Below, in pieces: positions 29,096-38,566 of a stretch of 64,000 nucleotides of DNA. Under the pieces are notes generated by a model. That model was not told the DNA's origin, searched no databases, and was given only the letters and a program-made list of their open reading frames with translations. The number at the start of each line of letters is the position of its first letter. Position 1 is the first letter of the stretch. Location: assembly GCA_000980495.1 (NCBI GenBank), contig LARN01000007.1:10225-74224 (forward strand), read 5' to 3'. This DNA is from Acinetobacter sp. N54.MGS-139. GTDB lineage: Bacteria; Pseudomonadota; Gammaproteobacteria; Burkholderiales; Burkholderiaceae_F. The position numbers and the translations under genes are program-made.

Positions 29096-30195
29096 TATTC
29101 ATTTACTCCCATGTCCTTGTTGACTTCTTTTGACTTGGCGCGAGCGACGGCGCTTGCGGCGGCATGAACAGCCACGGCGGCACCCATCACACCAAGAGCA
29201 GCCAAGCCTACGCGGTCAGCAGTAGCCTGGATGCCAAGACCCCAGCTCGGAGGCAGGATGGTCGGTTCGTGAGCGTAGAAGCTGCCTCTATCCCAGAAGT
29301 TGTCTTCGGAGCAAGCCAAGCAGGGATGTCCGGATTCAACCGGCCAAGACAGCATGTCGTTCCAACGGATAGAAGAGCAGGAGTTGTAAGTGACAGGTCC
29401 CTTGCAGCCGACTTTGTAGAGGCAGTAGCCGAGTTTGGCGCCGATGTCGTCGAATTTTTCAACGAACTGGCCGGCATCGAAGTGAGCGCGGCGATAACAC
29501 TTGTCGTGGTTGCGCTGGCCGTAGAACATCTTAGGACGGAGCTGAGCGTCAACCGGAGGCAGGCGGTCATATGTCAGCATGTAGGTGATGACGCCGGTCA
29601 TGACTTCCGGGATCGGGGGGCAGCCCGGTACGCGGATAATCGGCTTATCTTTGATGACATCTGTAATAGGAACAGATTTTGTCGGATTCGGTTTGGCGGT
29701 GTTGATGCAGCCCCAGGAAGAGCAGGAGCCCCAGGCGATAACAGCTTTGGCGCCTTTGGCAACGTGCATCAGTTTTTCAAGGAAGGGTTTGCCGCCGGGC
29801 AGACAGAACATGCCGTCAGCGCCGAGGCAGGGAGATCCTTCAACAGCCAGGATGTAGTTGCCGTTGAATTTCTTCATGACGTCTTCGAGGGCCTGGTGAT
29901 CTTGTTCACCGGCAGCGACCATCAGTGTGTCGTCGTAGGCCAGAGAAATCATCGAAAGGATAACGTCTTTGGTCAGCGGATGGTAAGAACGAATGAAAGA
30001 TTCAGTACAGCAGGTGCATTCCAGGCCGTGGAGCCAGATAACCGGAGTACGTGGTTTAGTTTCCATCGCGTGGGCGATGTCCGCTGCGCCGTTTGCACCG
30101 AGTCCGAGGGAAGCGGCTGTCAAAGAGCAGAATTTAAGGAAACTGCGTCTTGAGACACCTTGCCGCCGCATCAATTGATAGTTAGTTTCTGTCAT
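29095..30195 (-). CDS. hyaA: Oxygen-tolerant-type [NiFe]-hydrogenase small subunit
   Basis: Electron-transfer subunit with three iron-sulfur clusters, exported by Tat together with HyaB. 366 residues. The signal peptide has SRRSFLK (16-22) and probably ends at AHA before Met44. The proximal-cluster region is LECTCCTES (Cys60, Cys62, Cys63), then WGSCSSWGC (Cys158, Cys163) and PGCPP (Cys192). With the signal removed these equal Cys17, 19, 20, 115, 120 and 149 of Cupriavidus HoxK, so both extra cysteines of the oxygen-tolerant [4Fe-3S] cluster are present. A C-terminal membrane helix (about 325-350) anchors the protein to HyaC. Confidence 0.98.
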   Translation of the reverse strand: MTETNYQLMRRQGVSRRSFLKFCSLTAASLGLGANGAADIAHAMETKPRTPVIWLHGLECTCCTESFIRSYHPLTKDVILSMISLAYDDTLMVAAGEQDHQALEDVMKKFNGNYILAVEGSPCLGADGMFCLPGGKPFLEKLMHVAKGAKAVIAWGSCSSWGCINTAKPNPTKSVPITDVIKDKPIIRVPGCPPIPEVMTGVITYMLTYDRLPPVDAQLRPKMFYGQRNHDKCYRRAHFDAGQFVEKFDDIGAKLGYCLYKVGCKGPVTYNSCSSIRWNDMLSWPVESGHPCLACSEDNFWDRGSFYAHEPTILPPSWGLGIQATADRVGLAALGVMGAAVAVHAAASAVARAKSKEVNKDMGVNE

Positions 30196-30545
30196 AGAAG
30201 CATCTTCTCAGTAGTTGCAGGGGTTGTTAAAACTCACACTCCCGGGAAGGATTTCCCAGGGAACTTAAGGATATTCTAAGCATTTTCCCTATAAATGGTA
30301 AGGAATTAAGTCAATTAAATTTATATGTAAAAACAGTGTGTTAGATTAAAAATTCAAATAAAAATGTTACACATACCGTTACACCAAGATCAAATCAGCC
30401 TCTTGACACTTCAAATCTGAATCCGATTTTTCATTTTTATCTTTGGATCCGAATTTGAGGTTTGCATTTTTACAGCTCGTTATAAGGTTTGTTTAATCGA
30501 CGATTCTTAAAATTTTTTACATCCGGATCCCATTTATAAAAATTT
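30196..30545. promoter_or_regulatory. Divergent regulatory region between hydrogenase and ccm operons
   Basis: 350 AT-rich bases without a gene. From left to right: a hairpin in the hyaA leader (TCCCGGGAA ... TTCCC[A]GGGA, about 30239-30261); one GTAAC-N7-GTAAC element on the minus strand (30367-30383); a TTGACA hexamer (30404-30409, plus strand) without a good -10 partner; and a long imperfect dyad (30410-30425 with 30446-30461, 20-base loop). No FNR box or sigma-54 promoter was recognised with confidence. Confidence 0.5.
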
Positions 30546-31241
30546 ATGTCAGAAGAGAAAGCCAAGCTTGAGCTTCAGTCGGTTCGATGCGTACGCGGAG
30601 AACGGCTGCTGTTTTCCAAGCTGAATTTCCAGTGCCCTGCTGGCACACTGGTTCGCATCGCAGGACCGAATGGTACAGGCAAGACCAGTCTCCTGCGTCT
30701 TCTTGTCGGTTTAATGCAGCCGCAGGAAGGCCTAATCCTTTGGAAAAACGAACCCATCAAAAAGCTCAAAGAAGAGTTCTGGAAGGATCTCGTCTACATC
30801 GGACACCTGAACGGTGTGAAAGATGAACTGACCGCTCGAGAAAACCTCCTTATTAATTGTGAGATCGGAGAGCATCCGGTCACTAAAGAGCAGGCAGACC
30901 ACGCCTTGGCAATGGTGGGACTCGAAGGTTTTGAAGACCACTACACCCGACACCTTTCCCAAGGACAGAGAAGACGAGTTGCACTTGCTCGTCTTTATCT
31001 CAGCCGCCACGCCGGATTCTGGGTCTTAGACGAACCCTTCACGGCTTTGGATGTTAAAGCTGTAGCAAATTTAGCCAATCTGATTGCCGAGCACGTCAAT
31101 GAGGGCGGAATCGTCGCCTTGACGACCCATCAGGAAGTGCCGATCGCGGCGAATAATATTCAGCGAATCGAGCTGACCGGCGGCCGCTGGTTAAACGGCC
31201 GGATGGTTAAAAAACACGATTTAGCAGAGGAGGTGGCTTAA
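30546..31241 (+). CDS. ccmA: Haem-exporter ATP-binding protein CcmA
   Basis: ATPase of the CcmABCD complex that releases haem-loaded CcmE during cytochrome c maturation. 231 residues. Walker A is GPNGTGKTSLL, the signature motif HLSQGQRRRVALARL, Walker B is FWVLDEPFTALD and the H-loop ALTTHQE. It is the first gene of the contiguous ccmABCDEFGHI operon. The ATG at 30546 has only a weak ribosome-binding site. Confidence 0.96.
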   Translation: MSEEKAKLELQSVRCVRGERLLFSKLNFQCPAGTLVRIAGPNGTGKTSLLRLLVGLMQPQEGLILWKNEPIKKLKEEFWKDLVYIGHLNGVKDELTARENLLINCEIGEHPVTKEQADHALAMVGLEGFEDHYTRHLSQGQRRRVALARLYLSRHAGFWVLDEPFTALDVKAVANLANLIAEHVNEGGIVALTTHQEVPIAANNIQRIELTGGRWLNGRMVKKHDLAEEVA

Positions 31242-31244
31242 ATC

Positions 31245-31913
31245 ATGTTTCGGTTATTTCTGGCCGTTGTTCGACGGGATCTCAAATTGGCCCTTCGTCA
31301 AAAATCCGATGTTTTAAACACGGTCTTTTTCTTTATTGTGGTTGTAACTCTGGTTCCTCTCGGAATCGGTCCTGACCAGCAGCTGTTAAGAATGATTGCG
31401 CCCGGCGTTGTCTGGGTTGCTGCACTCTTAGCCGCGCTGCTTTCGCTCCCGCGTCTTTTTGCCAATGACTACGCAGACGGAACGCTGGAGCAGATGCTTC
31501 TTTCCGGTGAGCCTTTAACCGTTATCGTCATCGCTAAAGTTTTTGCGCATTGGCTCACTACGGGTATCCCTCTGACATTAATCTCCGGCCTGTTTGCGCT
31601 CATGTTCGACTTACAAGCCGATGTTGCGCTTGTCATGATGAGTTCGCTCTTCATCGGTACGCCGGTGCTGAGCTTAGTTGGCAGTGTAGGAGCTGCGCTC
31701 ACACTCGGACTCAGAGGCGGAAGCGTTTTAACCTCGCTTCTTGTTCTTCCCCTGTATATTCCTGTTTTGATTTTCGGCGCCGGGGCTGCAGAAGCCGTCG
31801 CTGTCGGGATCAACTCAGCGGCTTACTTCTTTATCGTCGGCGCGCTCACGCTGTTTTCTTTAGTCGTGATGCCTGTCGCCACCTCAGCAGCGCTGAGATT
31901 TGCATCGGATTAA
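31245..31913 (+). CDS. ccmB: Haem-exporter permease CcmB
   Basis: 222 residues with six predicted membrane helices. Typical CcmB features are RRDLKLALRQKSDVLNTVFFF at the N-terminus, the LSLPRLFANDYADGTLEQML loop and the helix ending PVLIFGAGAAEAV. It starts three bases after the ccmA stop, with AGAGGAGGTGG upstream. It forms a complex with CcmA, CcmC and CcmD. Confidence 0.96.
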   Translation: MFRLFLAVVRRDLKLALRQKSDVLNTVFFFIVVVTLVPLGIGPDQQLLRMIAPGVVWVAALLAALLSLPRLFANDYADGTLEQMLLSGEPLTVIVIAKVFAHWLTTGIPLTLISGLFALMFDLQADVALVMMSSLFIGTPVLSLVGSVGAALTLGLRGGSVLTSLLVLPLYIPVLIFGAGAAEAVAVGINSAAYFFIVGALTLFSLVVMPVATSAALRFASD

Positions 31914-31932
31914 TTTGCTTTTTGGACGCATT

Positions 31933-32670
31933 ATGAAAACTAACAAGTCAATCCTTACTCCTGAGGGGATGTACGGTTTTGCCGGAAAGGCGCTGCGGCC
32001 GTGCTTCATCTTAGCCATCATCGTCATTCTCGCGGCGATGTATGTCGGCTTTTTTCTGGCACCGGTCGACGGAACACAGGGCAATTCCTATCGCATTCTT
32101 TATATTCATGTAGCCTGCGCCTGGATGGCCATGCTGCTTTATGTCGTCATGGCTGTTTTCTGCTCTTTAGGGCTGATTACGGAAAACCGTCTTTGGCCGA
32201 TGGTTGCCGCCTCTTTGGCTCCGACAGGCTGCCTGATGGCGTTCCTTGCCCTTTGGACCGGATCTCTCTGGGGTCGTCCGACCTGGGGCGCCTACTGGGT
32301 TTGGGATGCACGTCTGACGAGCGCGCTGATTCTGTTCTTCTTCTATTTAGGTTATATCGCGCTGCAGAACGCCATTCCTGATTGGCGCCGCGCCGATAAG
32401 GCCTGCGCGGTGATCGGTATTGTCGGCGTGATTAACGTACCGATTGTTTATTTCTCCGTTCAGTGGTGGAACACGCTTCATCAGGGTGCTTCCATTACGG
32501 CTTCGGGTTCGTCTATTCATCCGGTGATGCTTTGGGCTTTGGCGCTGATGGTCATCGGTTTTTGGCTTTACACCTTTGCAGTGACCTTCGTTCGTCTGCG
32601 TTCCGTGATTTTGGAGCGTGAACGAAATCAGGAATGGGCACAGCAGCTTGCGCTTAAAGGAGAACTGTAA
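31933..32670 (+). CDS. ccmC: Haem-handling protein CcmC
   Basis: Presents haem to CcmE in the periplasm. 245 residues from ATG 31933; the frame extends to 31900 but that would overlap ccmB and adds nothing family-like. Six membrane helices. The WWD motif reads [19 protein letters not shown], flanked by the conserved histidines in YIHVACAW and SSIHPVML. Its stop codon overlaps the ccmD start by one base. Confidence 0.96.
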   Translation: MKTNKSILTPEGMYGFAGKALRPCFILAIIVILAAMYVGFFLAPVDGTQGNSYRILYIHVACAWMAMLLYVVMAVFCSLGLITENRLWPMVAASLAPTGCLMAFLALWTGSLWGRPTWGAYWVWDARLTSALILFFFYLGYIALQNAIPDWRRADKACAVIGIVGVINVPIVYFSVQWWNTLHQGASITASGSSIHPVMLWALALMVIGFWLYTFAVTFVRLRSVILERERNQEWAQQLALKGEL

Positions 32671-32858
32671 TGGGTCAATGGTCCGGTATTTCAGATTTCT
32701 TTGCGATGGGCGGCTACGCACAGTATGTGTGGGGTGCCTACGGAATGGTTTTCTTTTGTTTTATTTGCGAAGTGTTCGGGCTGGTACGCAGAAGACAGAA
32801 AGCAGCAAAGGAGCTGCTGATGGAAGCTCGTGCGCACCAAGCCGAGGAGGATTTATGA
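32670..32858 (+). CDS. ccmD: Haem-exporter subunit CcmD
   Basis: Small membrane protein (62 residues) that helps release haem-loaded CcmE from CcmABC. One helix (about 19-38) follows the [16 protein letters not shown] segment typical of CcmD, and the C-terminus is charged ([11 protein letters not shown]). It starts at the TAATG overlap with ccmC and overlaps ccmE by four bases. Confidence 0.93.
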   Translation: MGQWSGISDFFAMGGYAQYVWGAYGMVFFCFICEVFGLVRRRQKAAKELLMEARAHQAEEDL

Positions 32859-33301
32859 ACAGCACACAGAAAAAACGTCTCGGGCTTATTGCCGGAGGCT
32901 TAATAATTTGCGGTGCCGCTGCGGCCCTGGTTTTCAATGCATTTGAAGAGAACCTCGTGTTTTTCTTCTCCCCGTCTCAGGTTGCGGCGCATGAAGCACC
33001 TGAAGGCAGAGCATTCCGCATCGGCGGATTTGTGCAGGAAGGTTCCGTTCAGCGTCAGAAAGACGGTGTGACGGTTCGCTTCGACGTAACGGATACGGCG
33101 CATACCGTTCCCGTAACATACAAGGGCAGCCTGCCCGATTTGTTTAAAGAAGGCAAAGGCGTGGTCGCTCAGGGAAAACTGCAAAACGGTGTTTTTGTCG
33201 CTGACCAAGTCTTAGCAAAACATGACGAGAACTATATGCCGCCTGAGGCTGAGAAAGCCGTGCAGGACGCGCATAAGAAAGCTCGCGCCATGAAAGAGTA
33301 G
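32855..33301 (+). CDS. ccmE: Haem chaperone CcmE
   Basis: Periplasmic, membrane-anchored chaperone that binds haem covalently and transiently. 148 residues from ATG 32855, chosen by the GAGGAGG site and by family length; the frame itself is open upstream through ccmD. An N-terminal membrane helix (about 8-27) precedes the OB-fold, and the haem-binding His lies in [10 protein letters not shown] (about residue 125). Confidence 0.96.
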   Translation: MNSTQKKRLGLIAGGLIICGAAAALVFNAFEENLVFFFSPSQVAAHEAPEGRAFRIGGFVQEGSVQRQKDGVTVRFDVTDTAHTVPVTYKGSLPDLFKEGKGVVAQGKLQNGVFVADQVLAKHDENYMPPEAEKAVQDAHKKARAMKE

Positions 33302-33309
33302 GAGTTGAA

Positions 33310-35265
33310 ATGATTGCAGAGTTAGGTCATTTTTCCTTGATCTTGGCCCTGATTGCGGCCCTGATCCAAGGTTTTCTTCCCTTGGCGGGTACCGCACTAG
33401 GCGTGCGCAGCTGGGTTAACGTGGCTCGTCCGGCCGTGTTTGCCAACGCTGTTTTCTGCACGTTCGCTTTCTGCTGTTTGGCTTGGTGTTTCTATACAAG
33501 TGACTTCTCCGTCATGAACGTAGCAAACAACTCCAACAGCATGCTGCCTTGGTTCTACCGTTTGTCGGCTACTTGGGGTTCTCATGAAGGCTCGATCCTT
33601 TTCTGGACTCTGCTGCTGGCCCTTTGGGGTTTAGCCGTTGCCGTCTGTTCTCGTCGTCTGCCGCAGGACGTGATGGCTCGCGTTATCGGCGTCATGGGTT
33701 TGATTTCCGTCGGTCTGACGCTCTTCATGCTTCTCACCAGTGACCCGTTCATTCGTCTGTTTCCGGCTGCTCACGAGGGCCGAGATCTGAACCCGCTGCT
33801 GCAGGACCCCGGCATGGTTTTCCATCCGCCGCTGCTTTATATGGGTTACGTCGGTATGGTCGTGCCTTTCGCGTTTGCCGTTGCTGCTTTGATCGGCGGC
33901 CGTTTGGACGCTGCCTGGGCGCGCTGGACCCGTCCTTGGACAAGCGCAGCTTGGATCTTCCTGACCCTCGGTATCTCTTTAGGTTCTTACTGGTCCTACT
34001 ACGAATTAGGCTGGGGCGGCTGGTGGTTCTGGGACCCGGTTGAAAACGCTTCCTTCATGCCGTGGCTCACTGCAACTGCACTGCTTCACTCTTTAGCCGT
34101 GACAGAAAAACGCGGCTGCTTCAAGATTTGGACCGTTCTGCTGGCTCTGATTACTTTCTCCCTGTCGCTGCTCGGTACATTCCTCGTGCGCTCGGGCGTA
34201 CTCACCAGTGTGCATGCTTTCGCCACCGATCCGCAGCGCGGTCTCTTCATTCTCGGACTTTTAGTTCTGGTCATCGGCGGCTCCCTGCTTCTTTTCGCCT
34301 GGAGAGCACCTAAGGTCGGCACCGGCGGAGCATTCGAGCTGTTCTCCAGAGAAGCAATGCTGCTCGTCAATAACGTGCTGCTGGTCGTGGCGATGCTTGC
34401 CGTCCTGCTGGGTACTCTCTATCCGCTGTTCATTGATGCGCTGAACGCCGGGAAGATTTCCGTCGGACCTCCTTACTTTGATTCCGTCTTCGGACCGATC
34501 ATGGTTCCCGTGATTATTCTCATGGGTATCGGACCTCTGGTTCGCTGGAAAGACGCCAAGATCTCCGACATTATTAAGCGCACGGCTTGGTGCTTTATTG
34601 CTGCCGTTATCCTCGGTGCAGCCACTCCGCTTATCAAAGGCTGGAGCACATGGCTCTTTGTCGGCCTGACGATGTCTTGGTGGGTTTTATTCACGTTCAT
34701 CGAATCGCTTCGTGAAAATATCCGTAATTTCAAGGGCAGCTTCTTCAGCAAAATCTTCAAGCTTTCCCGCTCTTGGTGGGGCATGATGATTGCTCACTTA
34801 GGTGTGGCTGTTTCCATCGTCGGTATCGGCATGGTCATGACGTACTCGCTCGAGCGTGACGTTACGATGACACCGGGCCACGAAGTTAACGTCGGCTCAT
34901 ATGATTTCAAGTTTGAAGATGTCAAACGCGGTATTCGCGGACCGAACTACATCGCCGATGAAGGCGTGTTTAAGGTCACGGAAAACGGTAAAGAAGTTGC
35001 CGTCCTGACGCCGCAGAAACGCAAATATTTCTCCAGCCAGATGCCGATGACCGAAGCAGCCATCAGCTCTTCGATTACCGGTGACGTTTATGTCTCCATG
35101 GGCGACCAGACGGTTGACGGTGCTTGGGTGGTTCGTGCCTACGACAAGCCCTTTGTGACTTGGATTTGGTGGGGCACGCTCATCATGTCTCTCGGTGCCT
35201 TTATCGCTATGCTGGATAAACGCTACAGAACTCGCCGCCGCGCCCGCAGCGCTCAGGCAGAGTAG
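33310..35265 (+). CDS. ccmF: Cytochrome c haem lyase subunit CcmF
   Basis: Large membrane component of the haem ligation complex. 651 residues with about 15 membrane helices. The WWD signature is WGGWWFWDPVENASFMPWL, with conserved His residues in ATWGSHEGSILFW, GMVFHPPLLYMGY and MIAHLGVAVSI. It lies eight bases after ccmE. As this is a single CcmF with no NrfE-like paralogue in the window, it would also have to serve the CXXCK haem of the octahaem enzyme unless another lyase exists elsewhere. Confidence 0.97.
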   Translation: MIAELGHFSLILALIAALIQGFLPLAGTALGVRSWVNVARPAVFANAVFCTFAFCCLAWCFYTSDFSVMNVANNSNSMLPWFYRLSATWGSHEGSILFWTLLLALWGLAVAVCSRRLPQDVMARVIGVMGLISVGLTLFMLLTSDPFIRLFPAAHEGRDLNPLLQDPGMVFHPPLLYMGYVGMVVPFAFAVAALIGGRLDAAWARWTRPWTSAAWIFLTLGISLGSYWSYYELGWGGWWFWDPVENASFMPWLTATALLHSLAVTEKRGCFKIWTVLLALITFSLSLLGTFLVRSGVLTSVHAFATDPQRGLFILGLLVLVIGGSLLLFAWRAPKVGTGGAFELFSREAMLLVNNVLLVVAMLAVLLGTLYPLFIDALNAGKISVGPPYFDSVFGPIMVPVIILMGIGPLVRWKDAKISDIIKRTAWCFIAAVILGAATPLIKGWSTWLFVGLTMSWWVLFTFIESLRENIRNFKGSFFSKIFKLSRSWWGMMIAHLGVAVSIVGIGMVMTYSLERDVTMTPGHEVNVGSYDFKFEDVKRGIRGPNYIADEGVFKVTENGKEVAVLTPQKRKYFSSQMPMTEAAISSSITGDVYVSMGDQTVDGAWVVRAYDKPFVTWIWWGTLIMSLGAFIAMLDKRYRTRRRARSAQAE

Positions 35266-35277
35266 GAGATTCAAATC

Positions 35278-35814
35278 ATGAAAATGAAATATGTTCTTCC
35301 GCTGGTGATTTTCCTGGCGCTGGCGATTTTCCTCATGGTGGGTCTGAACCGTGACCCGAGAGAAGTGCCTTCTCCGCTGATCGGAAAGCCCGCCCCCGAG
35401 TTCTCTCTGCCGAGACTCGATGACCCGAATAAAGTCGTGTCTAAGAAAGACATGCTGGGTCAGGTTTGGCTGCTGAACGTTTGGTCCTCATGGTGCGGAT
35501 CCTGCCGTCAGGAACATCCGACCATGGTTAAGGTCGGCAAGGGCGGCCAGAAGATCGTCCCGATCATCGGCTTGGACTACAAGGATAAAGATGCCGACGC
35601 TATGCGCTTTCTGCGCCAGGGCGGCGATCCTTATGACTTCTCCATCAAGGATCCGACCGGTGAAGTCGGCATCAACTTCGGTGTTTACGGCGTTCCCGAA
35701 ACCTTTGTGATCGACAAAAAAGGCGTGATCCGCTACAAGCAGATCGGTCCGATCACTCCGGAAGCCTGGGATAAGAAGATCCATCCTCTCATCAATCAAC
35801 TGAAAGCAGAATGA
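35278..35814 (+). CDS. ccmG: Thiol:disulfide reductase CcmG/DsbE
   Basis: Membrane-tethered thioredoxin-like protein that keeps apocytochrome cysteines reduced. 178 residues: N-terminal membrane anchor (about 5-22), then LIGKPAPEFSLPRLD and the active site WSSWCGSCRQEHP (CGSC). The conserved GVYGVPETFVIDKKG carries the cis-Pro. It overlaps ccmH by four bases. Confidence 0.96.
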   Translation: MKMKYVLPLVIFLALAIFLMVGLNRDPREVPSPLIGKPAPEFSLPRLDDPNKVVSKKDMLGQVWLLNVWSSWCGSCRQEHPTMVKVGKGGQKIVPIIGLDYKDKDADAMRFLRQGGDPYDFSIKDPTGEVGINFGVYGVPETFVIDKKGVIRYKQIGPITPEAWDKKIHPLINQLKAE

Positions 35815-36323
35815 TGAAGAAATTTTTACTCGCGCTGTTTTTTACAGCTTTTGCACTGACCGGAGTTCATGCTCAGTCTGCACAGCAGAGTCCGGCACAG
35901 CCTGACGTCAAGCCCACGATTCTTGACCCGGTGGCAAACAAACGCGTGGCAGAAATTTCTGCCCAGCTGCGCTGCCTGGTCTGCCAGAATCAGTCGATCG
36001 CCGACAGTAATGCCGAACTTGCGTTGGACCTTAAAAAACAGGTCGTCAAGCAAATCGCCGAAGGCAAGACCAATCAGCAGATTATTGACTTCATGGTCGA
36101 CCGTTACGGCGACTTCGTCCTCTACAACCCGCCTTTTAAGATGAGCACGCTGCTGCTGTGGCTCGGACCGATTCTTTTCCTGGTTTTAGCCTTGGGCGGC
36201 TTGTTCTACACAATGGCCAAACGTAAAAAACTTAAACCCGTCGAATTGACGGCCGAACAAAAACGACGTGCCGAAGAGCTCCTTCGCGGGAATGAACCGG
36301 CGAAAAGGAGAGATGCCAAATGA
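35811..36323 (+). CDS. ccmH: Cytochrome c maturation protein CcmH
   Basis: Thiol-disulfide component of the haem lyase. 170 residues: a cleavable signal (ending VHAQ), the redox motif LRCLVCQNQSIADSN (CXXC), the MVDRYGDFVLYNPPF segment, and a C-terminal membrane helix (about 110-130). It is the short CcmH form, with the TPR part supplied by the separate ccmI gene that overlaps it by four bases. Confidence 0.96.
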   Translation: MMKKFLLALFFTAFALTGVHAQSAQQSPAQPDVKPTILDPVANKRVAEISAQLRCLVCQNQSIADSNAELALDLKKQVVKQIAEGKTNQQIIDFMVDRYGDFVLYNPPFKMSTLLLWLGPILFLVLALGGLFYTMAKRKKLKPVELTAEQKRRAEELLRGNEPAKRRDAK

Positions 36324-37699
36324 TGACATTTTTACTTTCAGCCGGAGCGATGATCATCGTCCTGCTTTTGATCATCTGTATTCCGCTGCTGACATTCCGT
36401 AAAAAGGACACGGGCGCCGAAGAACTTCCCCAGGCCAATATTGCGATCTATCGCGACCAGTTCAAAGAGCTGGAAGACGAATTGGCCCGCGGTGCTATTT
36501 CTCAGAACGAATATGACGAAAGCCGACTTGAGCTCGAGCGCCGTGTTATTGAAGAGTCCGTTCCGGAAAAACAGGTTGAACCGACCAGTCAAAAGGCCGG
36601 TGTTTACACGGTTTTTGTTCTGGTTCTGGTCGTTCCTTTCTTTGCTGTCGCCATGTGGGCTGCCACTCAGCATCTCGGTGACTTCCGTTTGGACGGCGGC
36701 GCCAATGAAGGCGTGGTCGATTACAACACCGGCACGGTCGTCAGACAGGCCGGCGAAATGCACGACATGGATTCTGCCCTGAAGAAACTGCGTGAGCATC
36801 TGAGAGAAACTCCGGGAGACATTCAAGGCTGGATGATGCTCGGACGTACCATGCTCACTATGAAGAACTACAAGGAAGCAGAAGCCGCCTTTACGAAGGC
36901 CGACCAGCTGGCTCCGGGCAATCCGGCCATTATGGTTGACTTAGCCGACGCAATCGCGATGGTTCAAGGTCAGGATCTCAGCGGCAAACCCTGGGAACTC
37001 GTTCAGAAAGCCCTCAAGATCGATCCGACCAATTGGAAAGCCTTGATGATGGGCGGTACGGATTACTTCAACCGCGGTGACTACCGCCATGCCGTGATGT
37101 ATTGGGAACGTTTACTCGGCACGCTTTCCGCTAATGATGATATGCGCGCAGCCGTTATCGGCAGCATTCAGGAAGCCCGTAAACTCGGCAATATCGTCGG
37201 TCCGGTTCAGGACACGCTGGATTTTGGCAAACCCGCCGACAATAAAGATGAACGTGCCGTACCGATGATGAGCCAGATGATGAAGAACGGATCTGCTCCG
37301 ATGGGTCAGACTCCGGTTCCTGCACAGGCAATGAAGGCAACCCACTTCATCTCCGGCGTGGTGGAACTGGATCCGAAACTGGAAGAGCAGGCAGCCAAAT
37401 TTGACACGCTTTACGTGACGGCTCGCCCGGCAAGCGGCAGCAGAGCACCGATTGCTCAGCTGAAGATCAAAGTGCTGAGCTTCCCGGTTCACTTCAAGCT
37501 CGACAATACGATGCTTCCGCCGATGGATATGGGCGGCGGCACTTTGGATGAACATGAAAACGTCATGATCACGGCTCGTTTGGGCAATTCGCAGCAGATG
37601 ATGCCGGCAAACGGAGATCTGGAAGGACAGACCTCCAATGCTGTTAAGGTCGGCGCAGACGATGTCACACTCAAGTTAACGAATGTGATCGCTCGCTAA
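36320..37699 (+). CDS. ccmI: Cytochrome c maturation TPR protein CcmI/CycH
   Basis: Apocytochrome chaperone of the lyase complex. 459 residues. Two N-terminal membrane helices (about 5-23 and 95-115) flank the cytoplasmic loop with IAIYRDQFKELEDELARG, the leucine-zipper-like CcmI signature. TPR repeats (about 150-300, e.g. DIQGWMMLGRTMLTMKNYKE) are followed by a C-terminal periplasmic domain (about 340-459) absent from the shorter paralogue at 40555. It ends the ccm operon. Confidence 0.94.
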   Translation: MMTFLLSAGAMIIVLLLIICIPLLTFRKKDTGAEELPQANIAIYRDQFKELEDELARGAISQNEYDESRLELERRVIEESVPEKQVEPTSQKAGVYTVFVLVLVVPFFAVAMWAATQHLGDFRLDGGANEGVVDYNTGTVVRQAGEMHDMDSALKKLREHLRETPGDIQGWMMLGRTMLTMKNYKEAEAAFTKADQLAPGNPAIMVDLADAIAMVQGQDLSGKPWELVQKALKIDPTNWKALMMGGTDYFNRGDYRHAVMYWERLLGTLSANDDMRAAVIGSIQEARKLGNIVGPVQDTLDFGKPADNKDERAVPMMSQMMKNGSAPMGQTPVPAQAMKATHFISGVVELDPKLEEQAAKFDTLYVTARPASGSRAPIAQLKIKVLSFPVHFKLDNTMLPPMDMGGGTLDEHENVMITARLGNSQQMMPANGDLEGQTSNAVKVGADDVTLKLTNVIAR

Positions 37700-37735
37700 C
37701 AAAATCAAGGGAGAATCCAGTTTCTCCTCTTAAAT

Positions 37736-37767
37736 GCAAAAAAACCGGCTTCGCGCCGGTTTTTTGC
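37736..37767. terminator. Bidirectional terminator between ccmI and the parvulin gene
   Basis: GC, seven A and CCGGC (37736-37749), loop TTCGC, GCCGG, six T and GC (37755-37767). The arrangement gives A-runs and T-runs on both sides and so can stop transcription from either of the two convergent genes. Confidence 0.9.
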
Positions 37768-37780
37768 TATATCGAACGAA

Positions 37781-38566
37781 TTATTTTGCGTATTCGATCT
37801 TATTGGTCTTCATCAGTTCATTGAGGAAGTTCTGCTGTTTCTTCAGCTCGAGACCTTCGCGGATCTGATCTTTGACAGAGTCGTAGGACGGGAAGGGAAC
37901 TTCTTTAACGTCATTAACTTTGATGATGTGCCAGCCGAATTCCGTCTTGACCGGAGCCTTAGAAATTTCGCCTTTCTTCATGTTTTTAACAGCATCGGCA
38001 AAGGGCTTCACAAACACTGCCGGGCGATTCCAGCCTAAGTCTCCGCCGTTTTCTTTAGCGCCGGTATCGACAGAAAATTCTTTGGCTAAGGCAGCGAAGT
38101 TGCCGCCGGCAGCGAGTTTCTTTTCGATATCCTCAGCGGTCTTTTGGTCTTTAACCAAAATGTGGCTGACTTCATATTCTTTGTTGCCAAGGGCTGCTTT
38201 TTCTTCTTCATAGCGAGCCTTGATTTCTTTGTCGCTGACCGGATGTTTGGCCATTTCGTCTCTCAGGAGAGCTTCCTGAAGAATACGGAATTTAGCGTAG
38301 TCCAAAGCAAATTTGACTTTAGGATCGTCGGAAATCTTGCGCTTTGCAGCTTCCTGTTCGACCAGAGCATTGGCGACTAAGTTTTCGGTAATTTGACGGC
38401 GTGCTTCCGGCGTGTCCTTACCGCCGTTTGCAATCAGTTGGGCAACCCATTCATCTTGGAGAGACTTGGGAATCGGTTTGCCGTTAACCGTGGCGATGTT
38501 CTGGGCAGAGACGGCAAAAGCCGCAGATGCCAGAGCCAGCGCAGCCAAAAGTTTTAAATTTTTCAT
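37781..38566 (-). CDS. Periplasmic parvulin-type peptidyl-prolyl isomerase
   Basis: 261 residues. Signal peptide MKNLKLLAALALASAAFAVS-AQ, then an N-terminal helical chaperone part and a parvulin domain at about 130-225: EVSHILVKDQ, FSVDTGAKENGGDLGWN, FGWHIIKVNDV. The last helix is the SurA/PrsA-type tail. It assists folding of exported proteins. Monocistronic on the minus strand, convergent with ccmI through a shared terminator. Confidence 0.92.
   Translation of the reverse strand: MKNLKLLAALALASAAFAVSAQNIATVNGKPIPKSLQDEWVAQLIANGGKDTPEARRQITENLVANALVEQEAAKRKISDDPKVKFALDYAKFRILQEALLRDEMAKHPVSDKEIKARYEEEKAALGNKEYEVSHILVKDQKTAEDIEKKLAAGGNFAALAKEFSVDTGAKENGGDLGWNRPAVFVKPFADAVKNMKKGEISKAPVKTEFGWHIIKVNDVKEVPFPSYDSVKDQIREGLELKKQQNFLNELMKTNKIEYAK

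Noticed and set aside
30367-30395. FNR box near ATCAA at 30390
   Set aside because: Only one half-site matches; the other half (TACAC) is far from TTGAT.
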